A DNA stretch of 64,000 nucleotides from Collinsella sp. TM10-22 (GTDB lineage Bacteria; Actinomycetota; Coriobacteriia; Coriobacteriales; Coriobacteriaceae): positions 209,784 to 273,783 of the forward strand of contig NZ_QSOC01000004.1 in assembly GCF_003466125.1 (NCBI RefSeq), in the 5' to 3' direction. This document shows positions 35,613 through 44,178 of this stretch, one piece after another. The notes below the pieces were generated by a model. It saw only the letters and a program-made list of their open reading frames with translations. It was not told the DNA's origin and made no database searches. Position numbers and translations under genes: made by a program. Positions within the stretch are counted from its first letter, which is position 1; each line of letters opens with the position of its first letter.

Positions 35613-36044
35613 TTATTTCACAACCTTACAGCCAAAGGAGAGGTCTGAAGTGTCGGAAAGGCCTTGCTCGGCTGCGATTTGGGCCAGCAAGGCACCATAG
35701 GAAGATGGCGTTCCTTGTCGGGCGGGTCGTCTGCCTACACTTGGCTTGGGCAGGGCATTCGAGTTCGCGATAGGGAGGTCCGCTATCGTCGTCGGATGTT
35801 TAAAGGGTGATGCGATTGGGTCGTTATCGCTTTGCACAAAGAGACTTATGCCGAGTGCGTTAAAGACGGTCAGCAGCTTGTCGAGTCGAATGCCAGTGGC
35901 GTCTCCTAGCTCGAGCGATGCGAGCAGGCGCTCCGAAACACCGGCCATTTTAGCGAGGGCGGCACGGGTGAGACCCTGAGCCTCGCGTGCCTGACGCACA
36001 TAGATGCCAGCTTGCCGCGGTGTGGTGATGGGAAGGGTATCCAT
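35613..36044 (-). CDS. hipB: HipB-like antitoxin, HTH_XRE
   Basis: DNA-binding antitoxin of 143 aa, longer than E. coli HipB (88 aa). The XRE helix-turn-helix spans about residues 12-70 (IYVRQAREAQGLTRAALAKM, GVSERLLASLELG, LLTVFNALGISL). The C-terminal part, residues 75-143, is Pro/Ser-rich and then SSYGALLAQIAAEQGLSDTS, which may contact HipA. AGGAG lies six bases before the ATG. A 16-bp perfect inverted repeat sits just upstream, a good autoregulatory operator. Confidence 0.9.
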   Translation of the reverse strand: MDTLPITTPRQAGIYVRQAREAQGLTRAALAKMAGVSERLLASLELGDATGIRLDKLLTVFNALGISLFVQSDNDPIASPFKHPTTIADLPIANSNALPKPSVGRRPARQGTPSSYGALLAQIAAEQGLSDTSDLSFGCKVVK

Positions 36045-36058
36045 GGCGATCTCCTAAC

Positions 36059-36128
36059 GTGCAGACTTTTGCATATCAGTATGACATGCAAAAGTCTGCA
36101 CGAAAAGGCATTATGTAAAACTCTGCAT
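36059..36128 (-). promoter_or_regulatory. hipBA operator
   Basis: GTGCAGACTTTTGCAT (36059-36074) and its perfect complement (36086-36101) are separated by 11 bases. A third half-site, ATGTAAAACTCTGCA (36112-36126), matches ATGCAAAAGTCTGCA at 13 of 15 positions. The first arm begins 14 bp from the hipB ATG, so binding there should block transcription or translation of hipBA. Confidence 0.85.
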
Positions 36129-36168
36129 GAGACCTCTACATTGACGTTGAGCTTATGAGAGGCGTTTT

Positions 36169-36747
36169 TTATATCGCGAGAATCCCCAGATGCTCAAGCA
36201 AGATCTTAAGCCCGATGAGGATGAGCACGACGCCACCCACGATGGTGGCAGGCTTTTCGTAACGCGCGCCAAAGGTGTGGCCGATCGCCACGCCGGCGAT
36301 GGAGAAGATAAAGGTCGTGATGCCGATGAGCGACACGGCGGGCACGATGTCGACCGAGAGCGCGGCAAATGAGATGCCCACGGCTAGGGCGTCGATTGAG
36401 GTAGCGATGGCGAGGATCAGGTACTCGACCAGGTCAATCTTTTCGGCATCCTTGCCGTCGCCTTCATCCTCGTCCTCGGTAAATGCCTCCCACAGCATTT
36501 TGCCGCCAATGAAGGCGAGCAGGATAAAGGCGATCCAGTGGTCGATGGGGCCGATGATGCCCATGAATTGACTGCCAAGCGCCCATCCGATTACGGGCAT
36601 GCCGGCCTGAAAACCGCCAAAGAACAGGCCGAGCACCACGGCGACCTTAAGGTTGATCTTTTTCATGCCGAGACCCTTGCAGATGGATACGGCAAAGGCG
36701 TCCATCGAAAGGCCAACGGCGAGCAACACGAGCTCTGCGAGTCCCAT
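36169..36747 (-). CDS. mntP: manganese efflux pump MntP
   Basis: Mn2+ exporter of the inner membrane, 192 aa with six predicted helices. The two family repeats each carry an Asp in a helix: LAVGLSMDAFAVSICKG near residue 12 and LAIATSIDALAVGISF near 108. Between them is an acidic loop (TEDEDEGDGKDAEK). The ATG at 36747 is used; a frame extending to 36843 would lie in the riboswitch. The Mn riboswitch upstream supports the substrate strongly. Confidence 0.94.
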   Translation of the reverse strand: MGLAELVLLAVGLSMDAFAVSICKGLGMKKINLKVAVVLGLFFGGFQAGMPVIGWALGSQFMGIIGPIDHWIAFILLAFIGGKMLWEAFTEDEDEGDGKDAEKIDLVEYLILAIATSIDALAVGISFAALSVDIVPAVSLIGITTFIFSIAGVAIGHTFGARYEKPATIVGGVVLILIGLKILLEHLGILAI

Positions 36748-36802
36748 AGTCTGGCTCCATCTCTGCGGGCGAACCCGCGTGTACTTCTGGCGGGGGAGCA
36801 AC

Positions 36803-36945
36803 AAAAAAAAGACCCATGGCGTACGCGCTGCGCGCACAACCACGAGTCTCGTTCATTAAGGCAAGCCAGACCGTTTCGGCCAGTATGTTGACTTACCGCG
36901 CCACCGGAGGCGAACCCGGTCACGCGACTACTCCCTCATTCATGT
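36803..36945 (-). promoter_or_regulatory. yybP-ykoY manganese riboswitch with terminator
   Basis: On the minus strand the conserved segments are ATGAATGAGGGAGTAGTCGC, GTCAACATACTGGCC, ACGGTCTGGCTTGCC and ATGAACGAGACTC. The last segment also forms the 5' arm of a terminator (GACTCGTGG with CCATGGGTC, 36811-36848) followed by eight T. Mn2+ binding should hold GAGAC in the aptamer and let transcription reach mntP. This is a classic antitermination design. Confidence 0.95.
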
Positions 36946-37098
36946 GAATCCCGATGCTACCACATAAGCAGCTCATTTGGGTTGGGGCTCTCAGCTGTGT
37001 TCGCTCATTCTGTAAGCATCGGATTTCGCAAGCGCCGCAGGGACAAACCGTGAGAAACTATTTAGCGTTTATGGAGCGTACACGATGGGAGCGATGCC

Positions 37099-38166
37099 TT
37101 GGATAAGAACGAGCTGCAAAAGCGTATGGAACAGGCTATTCGCCTGACGGCACCTGGCCAGCCGATCCGCACCGCCCTCGATATGATCATCGCCGGTCAC
37201 CTTGGTGCCCTCATTTGCGTCGGTGACACCGAAAACGTGCTCGCTGCTGGTAACGACGGCTTCCCGCTCAACATTTCGTTCACCTCGAACCGTCTGTTCG
37301 AACTCTCCAAGATGGACGGCGCCATCGTTATCGACGGCGACCTCACCCAGATTCTGCGCGCCAACTTCCATCTCAATCCCGATCCCTCGCTCGCCACGAG
37401 TGAGACGGGCATGCGTCACCGTACTGCCGCTCGCATGTCGGTGCTCACCGATGCCATCGTGATCTCGGTCTCGGCCCGTCGTGCCGTCGTCAACGTGTAC
37501 GTCCACGGCAAGAGTTACGAGATCCAGCCCGTCACCACCATCATGAGCTCGGTCAACCAGCTCGTCGCCACGCTTCAGACCCCCCGCCAGTCGCTCGACC
37601 GCTCCTTGCTGCGCCTGACGGCCCTTGAGCTCGACGACTACGTCACGCTCGCCGACATCACCGGCATCTTCTCGAGCTTCGAGATCATGCAGCAGGCAAA
37701 GACCGAGCTTAAGGATTGCATCGTCAAGCTGGGTAATCAGGGCAAGCTTGTGCAGATGCAGCTCGAGCAGCTCGCGGGCTCCAGCATGGATACCGAATAC
37801 GACTTGATGATCCGCGACTACGCAAGCGATTCCTCTGAGGCCAACGCCGAGAAGATCCGCGCCGAGCTGAGCCGCATGACGCCTAAGGACCTGTCCGACC
37901 CGCAGCACGTGGCGGCAGTTCTGGGCTATGACGACCTGGACGAGGATTCCGTCATGACGCCGCTGGGCCTGCGCACGCTTTCGCGCGTGTCCGTCGTGCG
38001 CGACGGCGTGGCCGAGAAGATCGTCGACGAGTATGGCTCGCTGCAGGAGCTCATGGACGACATCAGCGAGGACCCGGAGCGCTTGGGCGACTTTGGCGTC
38101 AACAACCCTGCCATTCTTGCGGACTCGCTGTACCGCATGAAGGGCACCAAACAGGGGAACGCATAA
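37099..38166 (+). CDS. disA: DNA integrity scanning diadenylate cyclase DisA
   Basis: Makes c-di-AMP from two ATP, and in Bacillus scans DNA for lesions. 355 aa. The cyclase domain has DGA (73-75, KMDGAIVIDGD) and RHR (106-108, GMRHRTAARMS). A helical linker follows, and the C-terminal helix-hairpin-helix domain includes GLRTLSRVSVVRDGVAEKI. The TTG at 37099 is taken as start, with GGGAG upstream. The nearby ATGs at 37085 and 37094 are out of frame. The TAA overlaps the ispD ATG by one base. Confidence 0.93.
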   Translation: MDKNELQKRMEQAIRLTAPGQPIRTALDMIIAGHLGALICVGDTENVLAAGNDGFPLNISFTSNRLFELSKMDGAIVIDGDLTQILRANFHLNPDPSLATSETGMRHRTAARMSVLTDAIVISVSARRAVVNVYVHGKSYEIQPVTTIMSSVNQLVATLQTPRQSLDRSLLRLTALELDDYVTLADITGIFSSFEIMQQAKTELKDCIVKLGNQGKLVQMQLEQLAGSSMDTEYDLMIRDYASDSSEANAEKIRAELSRMTPKDLSDPQHVAAVLGYDDLDEDSVMTPLGLRTLSRVSVVRDGVAEKIVDEYGSLQELMDDISEDPERLGDFGVNNPAILADSLYRMKGTKQGNA

Positions 38167-38894
38167 TGGCGCCCGTATGCGCCGTGGTCGTTGCCGGCGG
38201 TAGCGGCCAGCGCTTTGGAAATCCCGGCGGCAAGCAGCTCGTTAACGTGGCGGGCCGTCCGCTCATGAGCTGGTCCATCCGCGCGTTCGATCGTAGCGAC
38301 AAGGTCGGCCACATCGTCGTGGTTTGCCCTGCCGAGCGCCGTGCCGAGATGCGCCGCCTGGCCATCGACCCGTTTGACTATGACACGCCCATCAGCTTTG
38401 CCGATGCCGGCGATACTCGTCAGGATTCCACCCGCGCCGGCGTGCACGCGGTGCCGGCGGGCTTTGAGTACGTCGCCATTCACGACGGCGCTCGTCCGCT
38501 CATCACGACCGAGGCCATCGATCATGCCATCGATGTGCTCGTGAGCGACCGCGCCCTCGACGGTGTCGTGTGCGGTCAGCCCGCAATCGACACGCTCAAG
38601 ATCGTCGACGGCGATAATATCGTCGAGACGCCGCCGCGTGAGCTCTATTGGGCCGCGCAGACGCCGCAGATCTTTAGCGTCGACGCCATGAAGCGCGCTC
38701 ACGCCGCAGCCATTGCCGAGGGCTTTATCGGTACCGATGATTCGTCGCTGGTCGAGCGCATGGGTGGACGCGTCCGCTGCGTCCAGAGCCCGCGCGACAA
38801 CCTTAAGGTTACGGTGCCCGAGGACCTGCGCCCCGTAACCGCGATTCTGCTTGGCCGCATGGCCGAGGGAGAGGACCTTCCCCATGTTCAGTAA
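38166..38894 (+). CDS. ispD: 2-C-methyl-D-erythritol 4-phosphate cytidylyltransferase
   Basis: MEP-pathway step making CDP-methylerythritol, 242 aa. The nucleotide loop VVAGGSGQRFGNPGGKQLV, VAIHDGARPLI and AAQTPQIF are the signature motifs. The start overlaps the disA stop, and the 3' end overlaps ispF by 11 bp, so disA-ispD-ispF are tightly coupled. This arrangement is common in Gram-positives. Confidence 0.95.
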   Translation: MAPVCAVVVAGGSGQRFGNPGGKQLVNVAGRPLMSWSIRAFDRSDKVGHIVVVCPAERRAEMRRLAIDPFDYDTPISFADAGDTRQDSTRAGVHAVPAGFEYVAIHDGARPLITTEAIDHAIDVLVSDRALDGVVCGQPAIDTLKIVDGDNIVETPPRELYWAAQTPQIFSVDAMKRAHAAAIAEGFIGTDDSSLVERMGGRVRCVQSPRDNLKVTVPEDLRPVTAILLGRMAEGEDLPHVQ

Positions 38895-39378
38895 CCTGCG
38901 CATTGGCCACGGCTACGACGTCCACCGTTTGGTGGAGGGGCGTCGATGTATCATCGGCGGGGTCGACATCCCCTACGAGCGCGGCCTGCTGGGCCACTCG
39001 GATGCCGATGTGCTTGCACACGCGCTGGCAGACGCCATTCTGGGAGCCTGCCGCGGGGGAGACATCGGCAAGCTATTCCCCGACACCGATCCCGCCTACG
39101 AGGGTGCCGATTCGATGGTGCTGCTCGCTCGCGTGATGGACTATGCGCGCGAGCTGGGCTTTGAGTTTGTCGATGCCGACTGCACCATTACCTGCCAGCA
39201 GCCCAAGATTACCCCGCACCGCGATGCCATGCGCGCCAACCTCGCCCATGCTCTGGGCGTTGACGTCGAAAACGTGGGCGTCGCCGCCACTACGACCGAA
39301 AAGCTCGGTTGGGAAGGCCAGGGCGAGGGAATCGGCGCCTGGGCCGTCTGCCTGCTACAGAAAACCGTTAAGGAGTAA
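38884..39378 (+). CDS. ispF: 2-C-methyl-D-erythritol 2,4-cyclodiphosphate synthase
   Basis: Next MEP step (cyclisation with release of CMP), homotrimer, 164 aa. RIGHGYDVHRL gives the Asp and His zinc ligands; GLLGHSDADVLAHAL and ATTTEKLGWEGQGEG are intact. The ATG at 38884 is inside the ispD end; the open frame back to 38851 is the ispD reading shifted. AGGGAGAGGA lies before the start. Confidence 0.95.
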   Translation: MFSNLRIGHGYDVHRLVEGRRCIIGGVDIPYERGLLGHSDADVLAHALADAILGACRGGDIGKLFPDTDPAYEGADSMVLLARVMDYARELGFEFVDADCTITCQQPKITPHRDAMRANLAHALGVDVENVGVAATTTEKLGWEGQGEGIGAWAVCLLQKTVKE

Positions 39379-39381
39379 CGA

Positions 39382-40848
39382 ATGCGTATCTACAACAGCG
39401 CTACCCATAAAAAGGAAGAGTTCCAGCCCATCGAGTCCGGCAAGGTTCGCATGTACGTGTGCGGCCCCACGGTCTACGACAACATCCACATCGGCAATGC
39501 CCGCACGTTCATCAGCTTTGACGTGATTCGTCGCTGGCTCATCGCGAGCGGCTACGAGGTCACGTTCGCCCAGAACCTCACCGATGTCGACGACAAAATC
39601 ATCAAGCGCGCCAACGAGCAGGGCCGTACGGCTGCCGAGGTCGCGACGGAGTTCTCCGACAAGTTCATCGGCGTCATGCGTGCCGCCAACGTGCTCGATC
39701 CCGATGTGCGCCCCCGCGCCACCAAGGAGATCGGCCCCATGATCGCCATGATCAAGACGCTCATCGAGCAGGGCCATGCCTACGCAGCCGATAACGGCGA
39801 TGTGTACTTTGCCGTGCGCAGCGATCCCAGCTACGGTCAGGTCTCGGGCCGCAACATCGATGACCTTATGGTTGGCGCGCGCATCGAGGAGAACGAGGAC
39901 AAGAACGACCCGCTCGACTTTGCCCTGTGGAAGGCCGCCAAGCCCGGCGAGCCCAGCTGGCCGAGCCCTTGGGGCGAGGGCCGTCCTGGTTGGCACACCG
40001 AGTGCGCCGCCATGGTGCATCGCTACCTAGGCACTCCGATCGACATCCACGGCGGCGGCTCCGACCTTGCCTTCCCGCATCACGAGAACGAGTGCGCCCA
40101 GGCCACCTGCGCCTGGCACCAGGGCTTCTCCAACACCTGGATGCACACAGGCATGCTGCTGGTAGACGGCGAGAAGATGTCCAAGTCGCTCGGCAACTTC
40201 TTTACGCTGGCCGAGGTCCTCGAGCAGCACTCCGCTGCCGCTCTGCGCCTGCTGATGCTGCAGACGAGCTATCGCTCGCCGCTCGACTTTTCTTGGGAGC
40301 GCCTGGAGGGTGCCGAAAACTCGCTCACGCGTATCGCCGGTACGGTCGAGAACCTGCGCTGGGCCGCGAACCATGCGACGGCCGATGCCGATGAGGCAGC
40401 ATCCGAGGCGTTTGCCGCCAAGGCCGCCGAGACCCGCGCTACCTTTAAGGAGTGCATGGACGACGACTTTAACACCGCCGGCGCCATGGGTGCCGTCTTT
40501 GGCTTTGTGACCGAGTGCAACCAGTACCTGGAGCAAGCGGGCGACGCTGCCGACAAGACCGCTGCCCTGGCCGCCGCCGATACGCTGGTCGAGCTGCTCG
40601 ATACGTTTGGCGTTGAGCTCCCCGAGCCCAAGGTCGAGCTGCCGCTGGGTCTGCTAGGCGTTGCCGCCGGCTTGGTCGCCTACACGGGCGACGACGTGGA
40701 CGAGGCCGCTGCCAAGATTCTCGAGGCCCGCGCCGAGGCCCGCGCCGACAAGAACTGGGATCTGGCCGACGCCATCCGTGACCAGCTCAAGGACCTCGGG
40801 CTGACGATCGAGGATACTGCCGCGGGCACTCGTATTAAGAGTCTCTAG
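39382..40848 (+). CDS. cysS: cysteinyl-tRNA synthetase
   Basis: Class I synthetase, zinc enzyme, 488 aa. VCGPTVYDNIHIGNAR holds the first zinc Cys and the HIGH-type motif (HIGN). GWHTECAAM and FPHHENECAQ provide other zinc ligands, and KMSKSLGNF is the KMSKS loop. AAGGAGT is five bases before the ATG. It follows ispF by three bases and belongs to the disA operon. Confidence 0.97.
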   Translation: MRIYNSATHKKEEFQPIESGKVRMYVCGPTVYDNIHIGNARTFISFDVIRRWLIASGYEVTFAQNLTDVDDKIIKRANEQGRTAAEVATEFSDKFIGVMRAANVLDPDVRPRATKEIGPMIAMIKTLIEQGHAYAADNGDVYFAVRSDPSYGQVSGRNIDDLMVGARIEENEDKNDPLDFALWKAAKPGEPSWPSPWGEGRPGWHTECAAMVHRYLGTPIDIHGGGSDLAFPHHENECAQATCAWHQGFSNTWMHTGMLLVDGEKMSKSLGNFFTLAEVLEQHSAAALRLLMLQTSYRSPLDFSWERLEGAENSLTRIAGTVENLRWAANHATADADEAASEAFAAKAAETRATFKECMDDDFNTAGAMGAVFGFVTECNQYLEQAGDAADKTAALAAADTLVELLDTFGVELPEPKVELPLGLLGVAAGLVAYTGDDVDEAAAKILEARAEARADKNWDLADAIRDQLKDLGLTIEDTAAGTRIKSL

Positions 40849-40991
40849 TATTTGTCGACCGCTCGAGGTGCGGCAGATTGCCTTGAAAGAGGAGGGCATA
40901 GACCTGGTGGTCATGCCCGACGATTGAAAGGCAAGGTGCCGTGGCTCGGACGGTCGATTCTTGTTCGTTATCTATTTAAGGAGGCCGTTTT

Positions 40992-41906
40992 ATGGCCGAC
41001 AATCGCAAGCGTGCGTCTCGTGGCGGCAAGCAGGCTGCTTCTGTCTCGCGTCCGATTCGCCGCAATGACCGCACTGCCGCGCCCAAGGGTCAGCGCGATC
41101 GCGCCCAGGCCGCACGTCCGCAGCGCGATCGCAACCGCGACGCTGTCCAGGCTCCCAAGGGTGAGTTCATCGAGGGTCGCCGTGCTGCTGCTGAGGCGCT
41201 GCGCACCGGTTTTCCCATCAAGTGCGCGCTCATTGCCGAGGGCGGGGAGCGCGATGCCGCCTTGTCGCGCCTGGTCGACGACCTCAACGCTGCGGGCGTC
41301 CGCATTAAGTATGTGCCGCGCGCGCAGCTCGACGCACTGTCGAGCCACGGCGCTCACCAGGGCATCGCGCTCGAGGTTGGCAACTTCCCTTACGCCGATG
41401 TCGCCGACATCCTCGACCGCGCGGGTGACGGACCGGCGCTCGTCGTCGTGCTCGACCATGTGACTGACGACGGCAACTTTGGTGCCATCGTGCGTTCCGC
41501 CGAGGTTGTGGGCGCTGCCGGCGTCATCATCGCCAACAAGCGCGCCGCCGGCGTGACCGTGGGCAGCTACAAGACTTCAGCCGGCGCCGTTATGCATCTG
41601 TCTATCGCGCAAGTGCCCAACATCGCCCGTGCGCTCGACGATCTTAAGGCCGCCGGCTTTTGGGTGGGCGGTGCCTCCGAGCACGCCGAGGGCAGCTGCT
41701 GGGACGCTCCCTTCGAGGGCCGCGTGGCACTTGTCATGGGTTCGGAGGGTGACGGCATCTCGCGCCTGGTGCTCGAGAAGTGCGACTTTTTGACCAAGCT
41801 CCCCCAGCGCGGTATGACCGAGAGCCTCAATGTGGCCCAGGCGACCACCGCGCTGTGCTTTGAGTGGCTGCGCCGCAACGCCGGTGAGCTCATGGGGGAG
41901 GAGTAG
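40992..41906 (+). CDS. rlmB: 23S rRNA 2'-O-ribose methyltransferase, TrmH/RlmB family
   Basis: SPOUT methyltransferase of 304 aa. A basic, probably disordered N-terminus (residues 1-55: RKRASRGGK, RDRNRDAVQ) precedes the RNA-binding domain (FIEGRRAAAEAL) and the knotted SAM domain with DHVTDDGNFGAIVRSAE, LVMGSEGDGIS and ESLNVAQATT. TAAGGAGG lies nine bases before the ATG. The 143-bp gap after cysS is larger than other gaps in this operon. The target G2251 is inferred from the family. Confidence 0.92.
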   Translation: MADNRKRASRGGKQAASVSRPIRRNDRTAAPKGQRDRAQAARPQRDRNRDAVQAPKGEFIEGRRAAAEALRTGFPIKCALIAEGGERDAALSRLVDDLNAAGVRIKYVPRAQLDALSSHGAHQGIALEVGNFPYADVADILDRAGDGPALVVVLDHVTDDGNFGAIVRSAEVVGAAGVIIANKRAAGVTVGSYKTSAGAVMHLSIAQVPNIARALDDLKAAGFWVGGASEHAEGSCWDAPFEGRVALVMGSEGDGISRLVLEKCDFLTKLPQRGMTESLNVAQATTALCFEWLRRNAGELMGEE

Positions 41907-41909
41907 CGC

Positions 41910-42587
41910 ATGTCCAAGAAGAACCGCGCCAAGTCCAAGGCCAAGCGCTTTGGCGAAGGCTCGGCCAAGCCGATTGTTTCGGCCGCAACCTATGGCGTGG
42001 GCGGCAATGCGTTTGCGCAGGCCATCGCCGATCCGGTCTCGACGGTGCACTCCAATAAGCCCGAGCTGCTGGTGGTCGACGGCTACAACGTGATTCACTG
42101 CACGCCGCGCTACGAAAAGCTCGTCTACGACCATTCCGATGATCCGTATTCCAGCGACGTCCACGATATGGCGCGCACGGCGCTCATCAACGACGTTGCC
42201 GCGTTTGCCCAGGGCCGCTACGAGGCCGTGATCGTGTTCGACGGTGCGGGCAATATCTCCAGCGAGCGCCCCAACCTGCCGGCCCGCGGCGTGCGTATCG
42301 AGTTCTCGCCGACGGGCGTCTCTGCCGATACCGTGGTGCAGAAGCTCTGCATCGAGGCGCGCGAGGAAGGCCGCGCGTGCTCCGTGGTGTCGAGCGACGG
42401 CACGATCCAGGCCGTTGTCATGGGCAAGGGCGTTACGCGCATCTCGAGCCGCATGCTGGTGGACGAGATCAAACAGATCGATAACGATGTTCACGAGGCA
42501 GAGGAAGCTCCGCAGATCAAGATGACCCTGGGTAGCCGCCTGAGCCCCGAGGCCCTGGCCAAGCTCAAGGCGTTGCGCGGACGGTAG
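41910..42587 (+). CDS. NYN-domain endoribonuclease, YacP/Rae1-like
   Basis: PIN-like ribonuclease of 225 aa. Bacillus Rae1 cuts mRNA inside the ribosome A site. A basic N-terminus (SKKNRAKSKAKRF) precedes the catalytic fold: LLVVDGYNVIH, AVIVFDGAG, GVSADTVVQKL and CSVVSSDGTIQ carry the conserved Asp residues. It starts three bases after rlmB. The cysS-rlmB-yacP order matches Bacillus, where sigH and rpmG-secE-nusG follow. Here an HTH-HipA gene and the tRNA/tuf block come next. Confidence 0.88.
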   Translation: MSKKNRAKSKAKRFGEGSAKPIVSAATYGVGGNAFAQAIADPVSTVHSNKPELLVVDGYNVIHCTPRYEKLVYDHSDDPYSSDVHDMARTALINDVAAFAQGRYEAVIVFDGAGNISSERPNLPARGVRIEFSPTGVSADTVVQKLCIEAREEGRACSVVSSDGTIQAVVMGKGVTRISSRMLVDEIKQIDNDVHEAEEAPQIKMTLGSRLSPEALAKLKALRGR

Positions 42588-42614
42588 GGGAGCTGGCGGG
42601 GCAATGCTGCTTTG

Positions 42615-43955
42615 CTAACTCCATTCAGCGATGTCGATCATTCTTTCGAGGCGCCACGTTAGCGCCTCTTTTAGATAAGGCAGTCTCGCTGCTAGGGCAT
42701 CGTTTTTAGACAGAATCTCGATTGCCTCGTCGACAAAGCCTTTGAGTTTGTCTCCATCGAACCAGCCCATGTCCTCGACGAGCAGCATTTGTTTGGCGGG
42801 GCTTGAATGAAACTGCGCGCTGGTAAAACTGTGCTCTCCCGCCCTAAGCTCCTCAAGAGAAATGTTGCACCAGAGCGATGAGCCCGAATCGAAGATGGGG
42901 GCTGGCCTGCAGACTAGTGAGTTGACGTTTCGCACGAGGCCGAAGTTGCGCCAATGACGATCGTAGTTGGCGATGATGTCGTCGCACACGATCATGCGGT
43001 CAAGGGCATCCTTAACGCCTGTCACCCCGAGCTCCTCGCAGTTTGCTACATATCGCTCGTAGTCGGTTAGCCGTTCATCTGCGTTTGCGTGCTGGTTTAC
43101 ATAGAACGCAGGGACATACTCTTCTTCATCAGTTAAGAAGACATCGCATATGCTCATGGCGGAAGTGCCCGTGCCCTCGAGCGAGTAAGGCACATAATCG
43201 CAGGCGTTTAGGATGCGCCGGTGGAGCGCGGTCGCCACCAGCTCGTTATAAGGTTCTTGGTTCAGGTGCGCTCCTGCCTTATGCAGAATTCGACGCCCGC
43301 CCTCGCACGTCCAGTACTTTTGAAGATTGCCGTCCGAGGTGTTATCGGGCTTTGCGGCAGCCGCTTTTCCCTCTGGGGCAAAGGGCGCAATGGACAGCGA
43401 GACGTCATCAAAGGCGTTATTGAAGAAGTTGATATCCTCCCAGGCGAGACCGGAATCTTGGGGTCTAATCCAATACTGGTCGGATAGGGAGAGGCCGAGA
43501 TTTCGCTGTACGAGTTCATCGGGAACATCGACTGCGGCTTCTGCAAGCAGGGAGGTTAGCCCAATGCGTGCGAGTGGGATACCGCGGCCGCGCCACCAGA
43601 TGCGGAAGGAGTCGAGCGATACGGGTTTGCTGGGAGCAAAAACTCCAATAGGGGCGTGGGCACGATCGACGTCGGCGCCGATGTGGGTGAAGTCTTTCCG
43701 TGATCTGCTGTAGACCAGCTGGGCTACTTCGTGCGTGCGGTTCATGAGGGTAAATGCGATTTCGCTTTTCCCATGCCCGCGACGAGGCCGTCCCCCTCTT
43801 TTGGTTGCGGAGCGGAGTCGCGTGTCTACGCTGTCTTTGTCGATAAGCCACACGCCAGAAGCCTTGCGGGCGGTCAGCGCGCCGTTCTTAATGAGCTCCT
43901 GCACCCTGCGCGGGGTGATGCCGAGCAGCTCGGCTGCTTCCTTTGTAGTCAACAT
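42615..43955 (-). CDS. HTH-HipA fusion kinase, single-gene
   Basis: 446 aa, apparently joining a DNA-binding domain to a HipA-like kinase. Residues 1-45 form an excisionase/MerR-type helix-turn-helix (TTKEAAELLGITPRRVQELI, then GVWLIDKDSVD). A basic linker follows (RSATKRGGRPRRGHGKSE). The kinase part shows a Gly-rich loop NTSDGNLQKYW (205-215), a possible ATP-Lys in ILHKAG (226), a catalytic loop NYDRHWRNFGL (Asp332, Asn337) and a metal Asp in PIFDSGSSLW (356). The separate HipA N-subdomain is not recognisable; residues 65-200 are of unknown fold. ATG 43955 is chosen over TTG 43973. A 27-bp inverted repeat lies directly upstream, and no antitoxin gene is adjacent. Confidence 0.85.
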   Translation of the reverse strand: MLTTKEAAELLGITPRRVQELIKNGALTARKASGVWLIDKDSVDTRLRSATKRGGRPRRGHGKSEIAFTLMNRTHEVAQLVYSRSRKDFTHIGADVDRAHAPIGVFAPSKPVSLDSFRIWWRGRGIPLARIGLTSLLAEAAVDVPDELVQRNLGLSLSDQYWIRPQDSGLAWEDINFFNNAFDDVSLSIAPFAPEGKAAAAKPDNTSDGNLQKYWTCEGGRRILHKAGAHLNQEPYNELVATALHRRILNACDYVPYSLEGTGTSAMSICDVFLTDEEEYVPAFYVNQHANADERLTDYERYVANCEELGVTGVKDALDRMIVCDDIIANYDRHWRNFGLVRNVNSLVCRPAPIFDSGSSLWCNISLEELRAGEHSFTSAQFHSSPAKQMLLVEDMGWFDGDKLKGFVDEAIEILSKNDALAARLPYLKEALTWRLERMIDIAEWS

Positions 43956-43960
43956 CGCGA

Positions 43961-44030
43961 AACCCTTCGCCAAAACGAATAGTTTTATATAGCCAATTGT
44001 AATTAAAACTATTCGTTCTGGCGAATGGTT
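43961..44030 (-). promoter_or_regulatory. 27-bp inverted-repeat operator of the HTH-HipA gene
   Basis: Arms 43961-43987 and 44004-44030 are complementary at 25 of 27 positions (core GCGAAnnGTTT-type, TTCGCC and ACGAATAGTTTTA). The minus-strand spacer reads ATTACAATTGGCTATA, and the arm boundary gives TATATAA, a likely -10. The first arm ends six bases before the ATG. The base composition is much more AT-rich than the flanks. Confidence 0.85.
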
Positions 44031-44178
44031 TTAAGATTGAGGGCATACTGACAGAAATGAACGGGCCTGGTATGCGCTGTTGCTGGATTTTGCATATTTG
44101 TATATCGCCGTGCGGCCTGTTGCGCCCCGTCCGCAATTCCATTATTCTTAACAGGCTTCGCGCGAAAGCGCCAAGTGT

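Noticed and set aside
36748..36843. N-terminal extension of MntP
   Set aside because: It falls in the riboswitch terminator and would add a non-family sequence.
40849..40991. Gene end-like reading (ALKEEGIDLVVMPDD then stop) between cysS and rlmB
   Set aside because: It looks protein-like but has no start and no family could be named. It may be a remnant, but the support is too weak to list.
34308..43955. Prophage or genomic island carrying both HipA genes
   Set aside because: No integrase, att pair or phage gene lies between them, and conserved housekeeping genes (disA to yacP) occupy the interval.
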